From an uncultured Lachnospiraceae bacterium (GTDB lineage Bacteria > Bacillota > Clostridia > Lachnospirales > Lachnospiraceae): a stretch of DNA of 36,401 nt. Each line of letters starts with the position of its first letter. The stretch's first letter is position 1. The notes beneath the pieces were generated by a model. The model did no database searches. It was given only the letters and a program-made list of their open reading frames with translations, and was not told where the DNA came from. Shown piece after piece: positions 8,603 through 16,488 of this stretch. The position numbers and the translations under genes are program-made. The DNA is taken from the NCBI GenBank assembly GCA_944383835.1, contig CALWRE010000218.1, positions 1-36,401 of the forward strand, read 5' to 3'.

Positions 8603-8631
8603 TTGACAAAAGAAAAAGTTTGTGATACATT
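8603..8631 (+). promoter_or_regulatory. Promoter of the ABC importer operon
   Basis: A perfect TTGACA at 8603-8608 is followed after 17 bp by TACATT at 8626-8631, itself preceded by TGA (extended -10). An inverted repeat TTCGG/CCGAA lies just upstream at about 8578-8594, and AGCAAA/TTTGCT flanks about 8653-8674 in the leader. Either could be an operator. Confidence 0.7.
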
Positions 8632-8702
8632 GCTGATATAAAATAAGCATAAGCAAAGAAAAATTAGTTTTTGCTTGAATATGGAAAAGGGAGGGAGAAA
8701 AT

Positions 8703-9656
8703 TTGGTTCGATATTTACTGCGGAGAATTCTGCAAATGTTGATCGTAATGCTTATTATTTCTTTCGGCGTATTTATGCTGGTATCCCTTTTGCCGGGAGA
8801 TGCAGTCTATGCTATGCTGGGCGATACGATTTCCCAGGAAACTTATGATATGGTCTATCATGAACTGGGTCTCGACCAACCGCTTCTCCTGCGTTATGGA
8901 AACTGGATGCTCGGTGTGCTGCGAGGCGATTTTGGTACCTCTTATCAATTTCATATGCCGGTGGTGGATTTATTAAAGACACGTGTTCCAATCACTATCT
9001 TTTTGTCGATATTGGCAACCTTGATTGCTATGCCCTTGGGTGTGCTTTTTGGTGTCATTGCGGCTGTACATCGAGGGAAAAAGATTGACACGGTAATTAC
9101 ACTCACGGCAAATGCTTGTTCCTGTTTACCGCAGTTTTGGATTGGAATTTTTTTGATGTATATCTTCTCTGTGCAGCTGGGCTGGCTTCCTTCTTTTGGA
9201 TTTACCTGGCCGTGGGAGAATTTTGGCCAGCATATTTTAGAACTTATTATGCCGATTATTTGCTTGTCGATTGATGGGATTGCGGGCATTGCCCGTCAAA
9301 CCCGTTCAAGCATGTTGGAATCTATCCGGCAAGACTATGTACGGACTGCATGGTCGAAAGGTTTGACGGAGCGGTCCGTCATCTATATTCATACATTAAA
9401 AAACAGTATGATTCCCATTGTAAGCCTCCTAGGCGTGCGTCTGTCTTATATGGTGGGCGGCTCGATTTTTGTAGAATCCGTATTTTCTATTCCTGGCATG
9501 GGGAGTCTTCTGGTGCGGGCGATTACTTCCAAGGATATCCCAGTGGTGCAGGCCTGTGTTCTTTTAACTGCGTTTGTGACTTGTGCAGCCTATATTTTGA
9601 CGGATTTACTGTATGTCCTGGTGGACCCGCGAATCAAATTGACACAGAAGGACTAG
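8703..9656 (+). CDS. ABC transporter permease, Dpp/Opp family (DppB type)
   Basis: This 317-residue inner-membrane protein is the first permease of a peptide/nickel-type importer. The N terminus (RYLLRRILQMLIVMLIISFG) is the conserved first helix of DppB/OppB. Several further membrane helices and the EAA loop (the YVRTAWSKGLTERSVIYIHT stretch) follow, and the family C-terminal VDPRIK is present. The start codon is TTG after GGGAGGGAG. It leads an operon of two permeases, a fused ATPase and a binding protein. The substrate cannot be read from the sequence. Confidence 0.92.
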   Translation: MVRYLLRRILQMLIVMLIISFGVFMLVSLLPGDAVYAMLGDTISQETYDMVYHELGLDQPLLLRYGNWMLGVLRGDFGTSYQFHMPVVDLLKTRVPITIFLSILATLIAMPLGVLFGVIAAVHRGKKIDTVITLTANACSCLPQFWIGIFLMYIFSVQLGWLPSFGFTWPWENFGQHILELIMPIICLSIDGIAGIARQTRSSMLESIRQDYVRTAWSKGLTERSVIYIHTLKNSMIPIVSLLGVRLSYMVGGSIFVESVFSIPGMGSLLVRAITSKDIPVVQACVLLTAFVTCAAYILTDLLYVLVDPRIKLTQKD

Positions 9657-9669
9657 GGAGGGGAAGAAG

Positions 9670-10539
9670 ATGGCAAAAGAAAAGAACTACCGTTACGAAG
9701 GTATTAGTAGATTTTTCCGTGCCATGTTTGGACGAAAAATCGTCATTATTTGCACTGCGATTGTTCTGATCATCATTGTTCTTGCCATTTTGGCACCTGT
9801 GATTGCACCTTATGATCCGGCGGCGACGGACTACTATCACATGTCGCAGAAACCGAGCATGGAGCATCTTTTGGGAACGGATGCCCTGGGCCGGGATGTT
9901 CTCAGCCGATTGCTGTATGGATCGCAGGTATCGTTAATTGTAGGCGTGATTGCCGTTTTCGTTGCGTGCGTGATAGGCTCCCTGTTAGGAATGTGCGCGG
10001 CTTATTTTGGAGGGGTTGTGGACGTGGTGATCATGCGGACAAATGAGGCTCTGCGTTGTGTGCCGGCCGTAGTGCTTGCCATGGCTTTGGTTTCTGTGTT
10101 TGGCGGAGGCGTCCGCAATATTGCGATCATATTGGGTATTTCTACGGTTCCCGGCTATGCGCAAATGATGAGGGCGCAGGTTCTTTCCGTAGTGCGCCGC
10201 GATTATGTGACGGCAGCGCGTCTGCAGGGCAACAGTAGCATCCGTCTTTTGTTTAAACACATTCTGCCCAACTGCTTATCACCCCTTATTGTTATGATGA
10301 CGCAGCAGGTGGGATCGACGATCCTCTCAGAGGCGGGTTTAAGTTTCCTTGGCGTAGGGATCAGTGTACCGACAGCCTCCTGGGGGACAATGGTTTCAGA
10401 AGGAAAGGCGGTATTATTGGAGAATCCTATGCTGGGCTTGATTCCTGGCTTTTGCATCGCAGTACTGGTGATCAGTCTGAATACCATTGGCGACGGTGTC
10501 CGTGACGCGTTGGATCCGCATCTGCGCGGAGAAATCTGA
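9670..10539 (+). CDS. ABC transporter permease, Dpp/Opp family (DppC type)
   Basis: This protein of 289 residues is the second permease of the importer. It has the typical DppC N-terminal helix followed by APYDPAATDY, the HLLGTDALGRDVLSRLLYG motif, and an EAA loop (RDYVTAARLQGNSSIRLLFK). It ends in DALDPHLRGEI, usual for the family. It lies 13 bases after the first permease with GGGAGGGG as ribosome site, so the two are co-translated. Confidence 0.93.
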   Translation: MAKEKNYRYEGISRFFRAMFGRKIVIICTAIVLIIIVLAILAPVIAPYDPAATDYYHMSQKPSMEHLLGTDALGRDVLSRLLYGSQVSLIVGVIAVFVACVIGSLLGMCAAYFGGVVDVVIMRTNEALRCVPAVVLAMALVSVFGGGVRNIAIILGISTVPGYAQMMRAQVLSVVRRDYVTAARLQGNSSIRLLFKHILPNCLSPLIVMMTQQVGSTILSEAGLSFLGVGISVPTASWGTMVSEGKAVLLENPMLGLIPGFCIAVLVISLNTIGDGVRDALDPHLRGEI

Positions 10540-10553
10540 GGAGGAAATGGCGC

Positions 10554-12584
10554 ATGGAAAATCTTTTACAGGTAGAAGGGATTAAAACAGATTTTATTAC
10601 GACGGGTAAACGGGTAGAAGCGGTGGTCAATGCCTCCTTTGATCTGAAAAGAGGCGAGATTATCGGTATCGTCGGAGAGTCGGGCAGCGGGAAGTCCGTA
10701 ACCATGTTAAGCGTGCTGAAACTTATCAATCCGCCTGGGCGTGTGGTCGGAGGGGATGTGCGTCTGGCGGGTATTGAAGAGAACATTCTCTCTTTTGATT
10801 CAAAGGGAGAGAAAATGCGCAATGTGCGAGGCGGACGAATCGGAATGATTTTTCAAGAGCCAATGACATCGCTGAATCCTGTGCTTACAGTGGGATATCA
10901 GATAGCAGAAACAATCCTTACGCATAAAAAATGCAGTAAAGCGGAGGCAAAGCAAAAGGCCATCGAAATGATGAAGGCTGTGCGGATCCCTGATGCGGAA
11001 AGACGTTATAATGCATATCCCCAGGAATTTTCCGGGGGCATGCGCCAGCGCATTATGATTGCCATTGCTTTAGCTGCTGATCCCGATGTCCTTATTGCCG
11101 ATGAAGCGACCACTGCCCTGGATGTTACGATCCAGGCGCAGCTTTTGGAAATGCTCAAAGAATTGGCCCAGACACGGGGGGTGGCTGTGATCATCGTGAC
11201 CCACAACATGGGTATCGTGGCGCGGTACGCAGATCGCATCTATGTGATGTATTCGGGGAGCGTCGTAGAGACGGCGGAAACCGATGTGATCTTTGGCTGT
11301 CCGGAGCATCCGTATACCAGGGGACTGTTGGCGGCTATACCGCGGCTGAATGACGCAAAGGATCGGGTTTTGGTGCCGATCGACGGTCTTTTGCCGGACG
11401 CCTCCAATCGGGCGCCTTACTGCGCTTTTTATGAGCGCTGTCTTTACCGAAAGAACAGCTGCGCAAAAATGCCGATACCGAAACTGACTGGAATAGGAAC
11501 GAATCATTTTGTGGCTTGCCATTTAACGGTTGCCGAACGTGCGGCCAGGCAAGCGGAGCTATTGGAGAGAGAACAGAGAAAAACGCCGAAAAAGCAGATC
11601 CGCGAGGAGACGTGTATTGAGGTGCGGAATCTTACGAAGAGATTTGCGGTCCGTGCGGGACTTCTGCAAAAGACAGTCGGATACGTGCATGCGCTGGAAA
11701 AAGTTTCTTTTGCAATACGCAGGGGAGAGACGCTTGGCGTCGTGGGAGAGTCGGGTTGCGGGAAATCTACGCTGGCTAGGCTGATCATGCGGGTCTATGC
11801 ACCGGATGAAGGAGAAATCCTTTTTCATGGCAGGGATATAGCCCATGAAAAAGAAAGAAATTTAAAGGATGTACGAAGGGAGGTGGCAATGGTATTCCAA
11901 GATCCGTATTCTTCCTTGGATCCGCGGCAGACGGCAGAGTCGATTGTGGGAGAGGCGTTGAAGATTCACCATCTTTGTCCGGATAAGGAAGCATATGGCA
12001 AACGTGTCAGTGAGCTATTCCGGCTGGTGGAGCTGGATCCGGAGCTAAGAAAAAGGGTTCCCCATGAATTTTCCGGAGGTCAGCGGCAGAGACTGGGTAT
12101 TGCGCGGGCGTTGGCAGCGAGTCCAACGTTGATCATCTTTGACGAGCCGATTTCGGCGCTGGATGTATCCGTCCAAGCACAGATTATTAATCTGCTGGAA
12201 AAGCTGCAGGCGCAGCTGGGGGTTTCTTATATGTTTATCGCTCATGATCTGGCAGTGGTCCGCCATATCAGCGATCGTATTCTGGTCATGTATCTGGGAC
12301 AGGCAGTGGAGATAGCTTCCTGTGAGAAATTATATGAAATGCCGCTGCATCCATATACGCAGGCACTTCTTTCTTCTGTGCCGACAGCCGATCCGGTATT
12401 GGAACGGACACGGCAGCCGTTAAAACTGGGAGGAGAGATCCCCAGTGTTTTGAAGCGGCCGAAGGGATGCCCATTCAGCGACCGTTGCCCCAAGGCTATG
12501 GAATGCTGCCATATCCTGTCGCCGGAGCTGGTTGATATGGGGGAGGGGCATATGGTAGCCTGTCACTTGTATGGGGGAAAATAA
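10554..12584 (+). CDS. Fused double ATPase of the Dpp/Opp importer (DppD-DppF in one chain)
   Basis: This 676-residue protein carries two complete ABC ATPase domains, each with the C-terminal oligopeptide-transporter extension with spaced Cys residues. Domain 1 has Walker A GESGSGKSV, signature FSGGMRQR and Walker B VLIADEATTALD. Domain 2, from about residue 350, has GESGCGKST, FSGGQRQR and LIIFDEPISALD. In most species these are separate genes. Fusions of this kind are known (for example GsiA/YejF). The gene starts 14 bases after the second permease. One polypeptide should supply the whole ATP-hydrolysing dimer. Confidence 0.93.
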   Translation: MENLLQVEGIKTDFITTGKRVEAVVNASFDLKRGEIIGIVGESGSGKSVTMLSVLKLINPPGRVVGGDVRLAGIEENILSFDSKGEKMRNVRGGRIGMIFQEPMTSLNPVLTVGYQIAETILTHKKCSKAEAKQKAIEMMKAVRIPDAERRYNAYPQEFSGGMRQRIMIAIALAADPDVLIADEATTALDVTIQAQLLEMLKELAQTRGVAVIIVTHNMGIVARYADRIYVMYSGSVVETAETDVIFGCPEHPYTRGLLAAIPRLNDAKDRVLVPIDGLLPDASNRAPYCAFYERCLYRKNSCAKMPIPKLTGIGTNHFVACHLTVAERAARQAELLEREQRKTPKKQIREETCIEVRNLTKRFAVRAGLLQKTVGYVHALEKVSFAIRRGETLGVVGESGCGKSTLARLIMRVYAPDEGEILFHGRDIAHEKERNLKDVRREVAMVFQDPYSSLDPRQTAESIVGEALKIHHLCPDKEAYGKRVSELFRLVELDPELRKRVPHEFSGGQRQRLGIARALAASPTLIIFDEPISALDVSVQAQIINLLEKLQAQLGVSYMFIAHDLAVVRHISDRILVMYLGQAVEIASCEKLYEMPLHPYTQALLSSVPTADPVLERTRQPLKLGGEIPSVLKRPKGCPFSDRCPKAMECCHILSPELVDMGEGHMVACHLYGGK

Positions 12585-12652
12585 AATAAGCTAGTTTGCA
12601 GGAGGCTTAGGCCTTGCTGCCGGCTATAAATCACAAAAAAGGAGAGAAGGTA

Positions 12653-14260
12653 ATGAAAAAAGTCGTAGCAATGTTGCTTATCCTAGCCATGCTTTTGGCC
12701 ACGGGATGCAGTCAGGGAACAACTGAAACTACACAGGGGAATGAAACGTCTGCTGAAGCCGCAGTTCCTACGGAGATCCAGGAACCAGAGGAGGCAGGAC
12801 AGCAGCAGTATGGGGGGATATTCCGTTTTGCCATGTTCTATGTAACGAATACATTCTTTACGCCGGAAGGCTCCGGAAGTATGAAGTATTTCGTGACTCC
12901 TTCTATCGAACCGGTGGCAAGGGAAAATGAGGACGGAAGTATAGAGCCTTTCCTCGCGGAAAGTATGGTCTGCGATCCGGATAATCTGACCATGACCATC
13001 AAATTGAGAGAAGGAATTTATTTCCATGACGGTTCGGAGCTTACGGCAGAGGTTCTCAAATGGAATCTGGATTACGCTATTGAGGCTGGTAAGTCTTCTG
13101 CCTTGAGTAATCCGACGGAAATACGCGTGGTTGACGATTATACCGTAGAGATTCAGTACGATACATGGTCCGTATCCTGGCAGTCCGATATGCTCAATGT
13201 CCTGGTCTATTCAAAGCAGGCTTACGATGAGCACGGGGCGGATTGGTGCGCGGTTAATATGATCGGCACAGGGCCCTTTATTATGCAGAGCTATACGGTA
13301 GATGACAGGATCGTTTGGACGAAGAATGAAAATTATTGGCAGGAAGGCAAACCTTATCTGGATGGGATGGAGTTGATCTGGATTTATGATACCGTGTCTT
13401 CTGCGGCTGCCTTTATGAATGGTGAAATCGATAACTTTGACACATCGGTGGCGGCTGCCATTTCCACAATGGAAAATGCGGGCTATACAACCAGTGCGGC
13501 CAATTTGACCGCAAACTGCACCTTTGGCTTCGCTCTTCCTAACAGCCAAAAGGAAGATTCGCCTCTTTCCAATCTGGACGTCCGAAAAGCGCTGCAGGTA
13601 GGCGTAGATTGGAATGGAGTGGCGATTGCTGCCACCGGCGGATACGGCTATGCTTCCAACCAATTGGGTAATTCAGATGCATATAACTATGATGCCTCAC
13701 TGCCGGAATTGGAATATGATTTGGAAAAAGGCATACAGATGCTGGCGGATGCAGGATATCCTGACGGTTTTGAGACTACAATCTGGACGATCACCAATAA
13801 TGCCACCAATCTGGCTGCGGCGACTGCCCTGCAGGCAGAATTGAATAAGATGGGAATCACGGCTAACATGGAAGTTGTGGACACTAATGTCATTACGCCG
13901 ATGCGTGTGAACGAAAGTCCGGAGGGCTTCATTGTCCTGGGAATGTCGCTCAATCGTGATATGACCAGTACTTTAAACCAATATTTTTCACCGGAAGGCT
14001 CGTATCATACGCATATGATAGCATTCTCTGACGAATATGTAGCGGCATTGGAAAAGGTTAATAATGCGGCAACAATGGAGGAACGTATTGAAGCATTGAA
14101 AGAGGCCTGCGGTTTGCTGACAGTAGAAGAGGCGTTGCTGTATCCTGCTTTCTATATGCCTAAGATGCAGTATACCCAGGACTATGTGCACGATTCCGGG
14201 CTTAACGCTGTTTCGGCTTTCCAATGGACGCCGGAACTGCTCTGGATGGAAGAACACTAA
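12653..14260 (+). CDS. Extracellular solute-binding lipoprotein, family 5
   Basis: This 535-residue protein catches the substrate for the importer encoded just upstream. A signal peptide ends in LATGC with Cys19. The body is a family 5 (DppA/OppA/NikA) binding protein, with the typical GGIFRFA start, FLAESM and the stretch LREGIYFHDGSELTAEVLKW. I chose the ATG at 12653 and not an upstream TTG because AAGGAG is eight bases before it and the signal peptide then begins MKK. Substrates of this family range from peptides to sugars, nickel and opines, so the ligand is open. Confidence 0.92.
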   Translation: MKKVVAMLLILAMLLATGCSQGTTETTQGNETSAEAAVPTEIQEPEEAGQQQYGGIFRFAMFYVTNTFFTPEGSGSMKYFVTPSIEPVARENEDGSIEPFLAESMVCDPDNLTMTIKLREGIYFHDGSELTAEVLKWNLDYAIEAGKSSALSNPTEIRVVDDYTVEIQYDTWSVSWQSDMLNVLVYSKQAYDEHGADWCAVNMIGTGPFIMQSYTVDDRIVWTKNENYWQEGKPYLDGMELIWIYDTVSSAAAFMNGEIDNFDTSVAAAISTMENAGYTTSAANLTANCTFGFALPNSQKEDSPLSNLDVRKALQVGVDWNGVAIAATGGYGYASNQLGNSDAYNYDASLPELEYDLEKGIQMLADAGYPDGFETTIWTITNNATNLAAATALQAELNKMGITANMEVVDTNVITPMRVNESPEGFIVLGMSLNRDMTSTLNQYFSPEGSYHTHMIAFSDEYVAALEKVNNAATMEERIEALKEACGLLTVEEALLYPAFYMPKMQYTQDYVHDSGLNAVSAFQWTPELLWMEEH

Positions 14261-14282
14261 TTTTAAAGTTTTATGAGAGAAA

Positions 14283-14316
14283 CATCCTGCGGGGACGTGC
14301 GCGTTCTCGCAGGATG
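14283..14316 (+). other. Stable hairpin between the binding-protein and SDR genes
   Basis: CATCCTGCG at 14283-14291 pairs perfectly with CGCAGGATG at 14308-14316. Pairing continues inward through G-T and Watson-Crick pairs to a 4-base loop. No T-run follows. It may protect the importer mRNA, or act as a weak terminator. Confidence 0.65.
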
Positions 14317-14318
14317 AA

Positions 14319-14347
14319 TGGAAATTTGGCTATTTATGTAGTATAAT
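14319..14347 (+). promoter_or_regulatory. Probable internal promoter for the SDR-kinase-esterase genes
   Basis: A perfect TATAAT at 14342-14347 lies 17 bp after TGGAAA (14319-14324, four of six matches). It begins just after the hairpin and 20 bp before the SDR start. Confidence 0.55.
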
Positions 14348-14366
14348 ATCAGGAGGAACCGAAGAT

Positions 14367-15323
14367 ATGTCTAGAGTTTTGGAAGGGAAAAATGCGGTGA
14401 TCGTCGGTGCTGCAGGCGGAACCGGAAGCGGCTTTGCAAAATATTTCGCCGCGCAGGGAGCCAATGTTCTCTGCAACGATGCAGGCTTTGCTATGTCGGA
14501 AGAAATGGGCGGAGATTTTGATGTGACGAGGCCGGGGCCGGAGGAGGCGGATCGGATTACAAAGGAGATCGTTGATGCTGGAGGCAGGGCCGTGGCGGAT
14601 TATGAAGATGCGTCTACTTGGGACGGAGCAAGACGGATTATAGAGCACTGCGCAGATGTTTTCGGCAGCTGCGATATCGTGGTGCACGCTTCGGTGGTTT
14701 CCCGCTTGGCAAAGGTGGACGAAATGACCGAGGAACAGTGGAATCTGGTAATCCGTCATAACCTGAATACCGACTTCTATCTAACAAGGCACTCTTTTCC
14801 ACTGATGAAAAAACAGAAATTCGGGCGGCATATTTTTATTGCAAGCGCGACAGTCCGCGATATGTGGGGAGCGGCAAATTTTGCGGCGGCTTCAGGAGGG
14901 CGATACAGTTTTATGCGTGATCTCGCGCTGGAAGGCAAAGATTATCATATTACAGCGAACTGCATCCAGCCATATACGCAGACCAAGACCGGGGAGCGTC
15001 CCGGAGGACAGCAGATGCTGGTGGAGCGCAGCCAGGCTCTGGGTATTCCGTTAAACAAAAAGGAAAATTTTGATCTTTTGCCTCCGGGAGAAACGAATGC
15101 GCCGCTTGGAGCTTATCTCTGTACAGAAGCGGGAGAAATTTTCAACGGGCAGTATTTTGACAACCATTTGGGCCGGATCTGCATTTGGAGCGTACCTTTG
15201 GAGCAGAGATATATTTATAAGGACATCGATAAATATGGCTTTTGGACGCAGGAAGAACTGGCGGATATTATGCCGCGCACTCTGTATCAGTCGGCGCAGA
15301 AGCTGTTTCATGAAAGAAATTAA
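14367..15323 (+). CDS. SDR-fold protein lacking the catalytic Tyr and Lys
   Basis: This protein has 318 residues and a Rossmann fold with a G14-A-A-G-G-T-G-S-G22 nucleotide loop. It follows the short-chain dehydrogenase/reductase pattern throughout, and the usual Ser is at about 160 (FIASATVRD). Where active members have YxxxK before the helix ending LALEG, this protein has F172-AAA-S176, so both catalytic residues are replaced. It may bind NAD(P)(H) without classical oxidoreductase chemistry, or use other residues. AGGAGG precedes the ATG. It is followed 20 bases later by the HTH-PfkB gene and belongs to the importer cluster. The fold is sure, the function is not. Confidence 0.8.
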   Translation: MSRVLEGKNAVIVGAAGGTGSGFAKYFAAQGANVLCNDAGFAMSEEMGGDFDVTRPGPEEADRITKEIVDAGGRAVADYEDASTWDGARRIIEHCADVFGSCDIVVHASVVSRLAKVDEMTEEQWNLVIRHNLNTDFYLTRHSFPLMKKQKFGRHIFIASATVRDMWGAANFAAASGGRYSFMRDLALEGKDYHITANCIQPYTQTKTGERPGGQQMLVERSQALGIPLNKKENFDLLPPGETNAPLGAYLCTEAGEIFNGQYFDNHLGRICIWSVPLEQRYIYKDIDKYGFWTQEELADIMPRTLYQSAQKLFHERN

Positions 15324-15343
15324 AAGAACGGGAGACAAATTAT

Positions 15344-16456
15344 ATGACGGCACGCGAACGCCAGGTTTATCTAATGATCAAGGAAAATCCGATGATTACC
15401 CAAGAGGAAATTTCAAAAGAGTTGGGGATTTCCCGATCAGCCGCCTCCGTACATATCAGCAGCCTTTTGCGGCAGGGGGCCCTTCGCGGGCGAGGCTATG
15501 TTGTAAATGAAGCGGAATACGATGTAGTGGCAGGTGTGGCCAGTATTGATATTCTGGGATTGATCGATGGGGAAATTTCCGATTCCGTCAATGAGGATAT
15601 TGAGAATTATCAAGGGCGTATCAGCGTGCGTTACGGTGGGGCTGCCTATAATATTGCAGAGTATATTACCCGATTGGGCGGCAGTGCGCGGCTTTTGGCA
15701 ACGATGAGCAACGATATTTTCGGGCAGCAGCTGCGGGGATACTGCGAGGAGATTGGGATCAACGTAGACGACTGCCTGACCATGCATGACGATTCACAGG
15801 CCATGATGCTGCAGTTTCGCAGAAATATGAGCGATCATAATGAGCATAACGTGGGCATTTTAAACCACGATTCGTCCATTGCGCGGTTGACGCCGGAATA
15901 CTGCCACAGTAAAAATAAGATGTTAAGCAATGCGAGAAACATTATTCTGACTGATATTCTCAGAGAGGAAACGGTCTCCTATCTGCTTTCTATTGAGCGT
16001 CCGCAGAGTTGGCTCGTTTTTTCGGGAGCGATCAGCCGCCTGGAACTTTTACGCCCCTTTGTGGGCGAAGTAGATCATATATATATGAATCTGCAGTCTG
16101 CGCTCAGACTGGCAGGTATAGAGTCCAGTGAAAGTTATGAGGCTGGAGTGCTTCGTTTGATGAAGATGGGGGTGCGGGAGGCTTTTATTTCCTGCAACAA
16201 TCAGTACGTGCTGCATGTAACGCAAAAAGACTGGAAACAGTATCGTATGATAAATGGCGTAAAGGCCGGAAGCGAACGTGGAAAGGATGCCTTTGTGGCA
16301 GGTTTGATTTGTACGCAGGACAGCGATAAAAGTATGGCAGATCGTATCCGTTATGCAGCGGCTTGCAGCCGGTTGGCAGTCAGCAATGATTTTAAGGAGG
16401 ATTACGCATTAAGCGACGAGGCGGTGGAGCGTTTGCTTGCTGCAGAGCGCTCATAA
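15344..16456 (+). CDS. Winged helix-turn-helix fused to a PfkB-family kinase
   Basis: This protein has 370 residues. Residues 1-55 are a winged HTH (ITQEEISKELGISRSAASVH, then GALRGRGYVV). From about 58 there is a PfkB carbohydrate-kinase domain, with the N-terminal signature GGAAYNIAEYITRLGG at 98-113 and the C-terminal catalytic region GKDAFVAG around Asp315. The usual GAGD reads RGKD, so the anion hole is altered. PfkB kinases phosphorylate sugars, nucleosides or related alcohols. Joined to an HTH, it could be both enzyme and substrate-sensing regulator of this cluster (inference). Similar fusions are known among pseudouridine-kinase-like proteins. Confidence 0.82.
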   Translation: MTARERQVYLMIKENPMITQEEISKELGISRSAASVHISSLLRQGALRGRGYVVNEAEYDVVAGVASIDILGLIDGEISDSVNEDIENYQGRISVRYGGAAYNIAEYITRLGGSARLLATMSNDIFGQQLRGYCEEIGINVDDCLTMHDDSQAMMLQFRRNMSDHNEHNVGILNHDSSIARLTPEYCHSKNKMLSNARNIILTDILREETVSYLLSIERPQSWLVFSGAISRLELLRPFVGEVDHIYMNLQSALRLAGIESSESYEAGVLRLMKMGVREAFISCNNQYVLHVTQKDWKQYRMINGVKAGSERGKDAFVAGLICTQDSDKSMADRIRYAAACSRLAVSNDFKEDYALSDEAVERLLAAERS

Positions 16457-16488
16457 ATCCGTTTGCGGCGCAATTAAGGAGGCGAATT

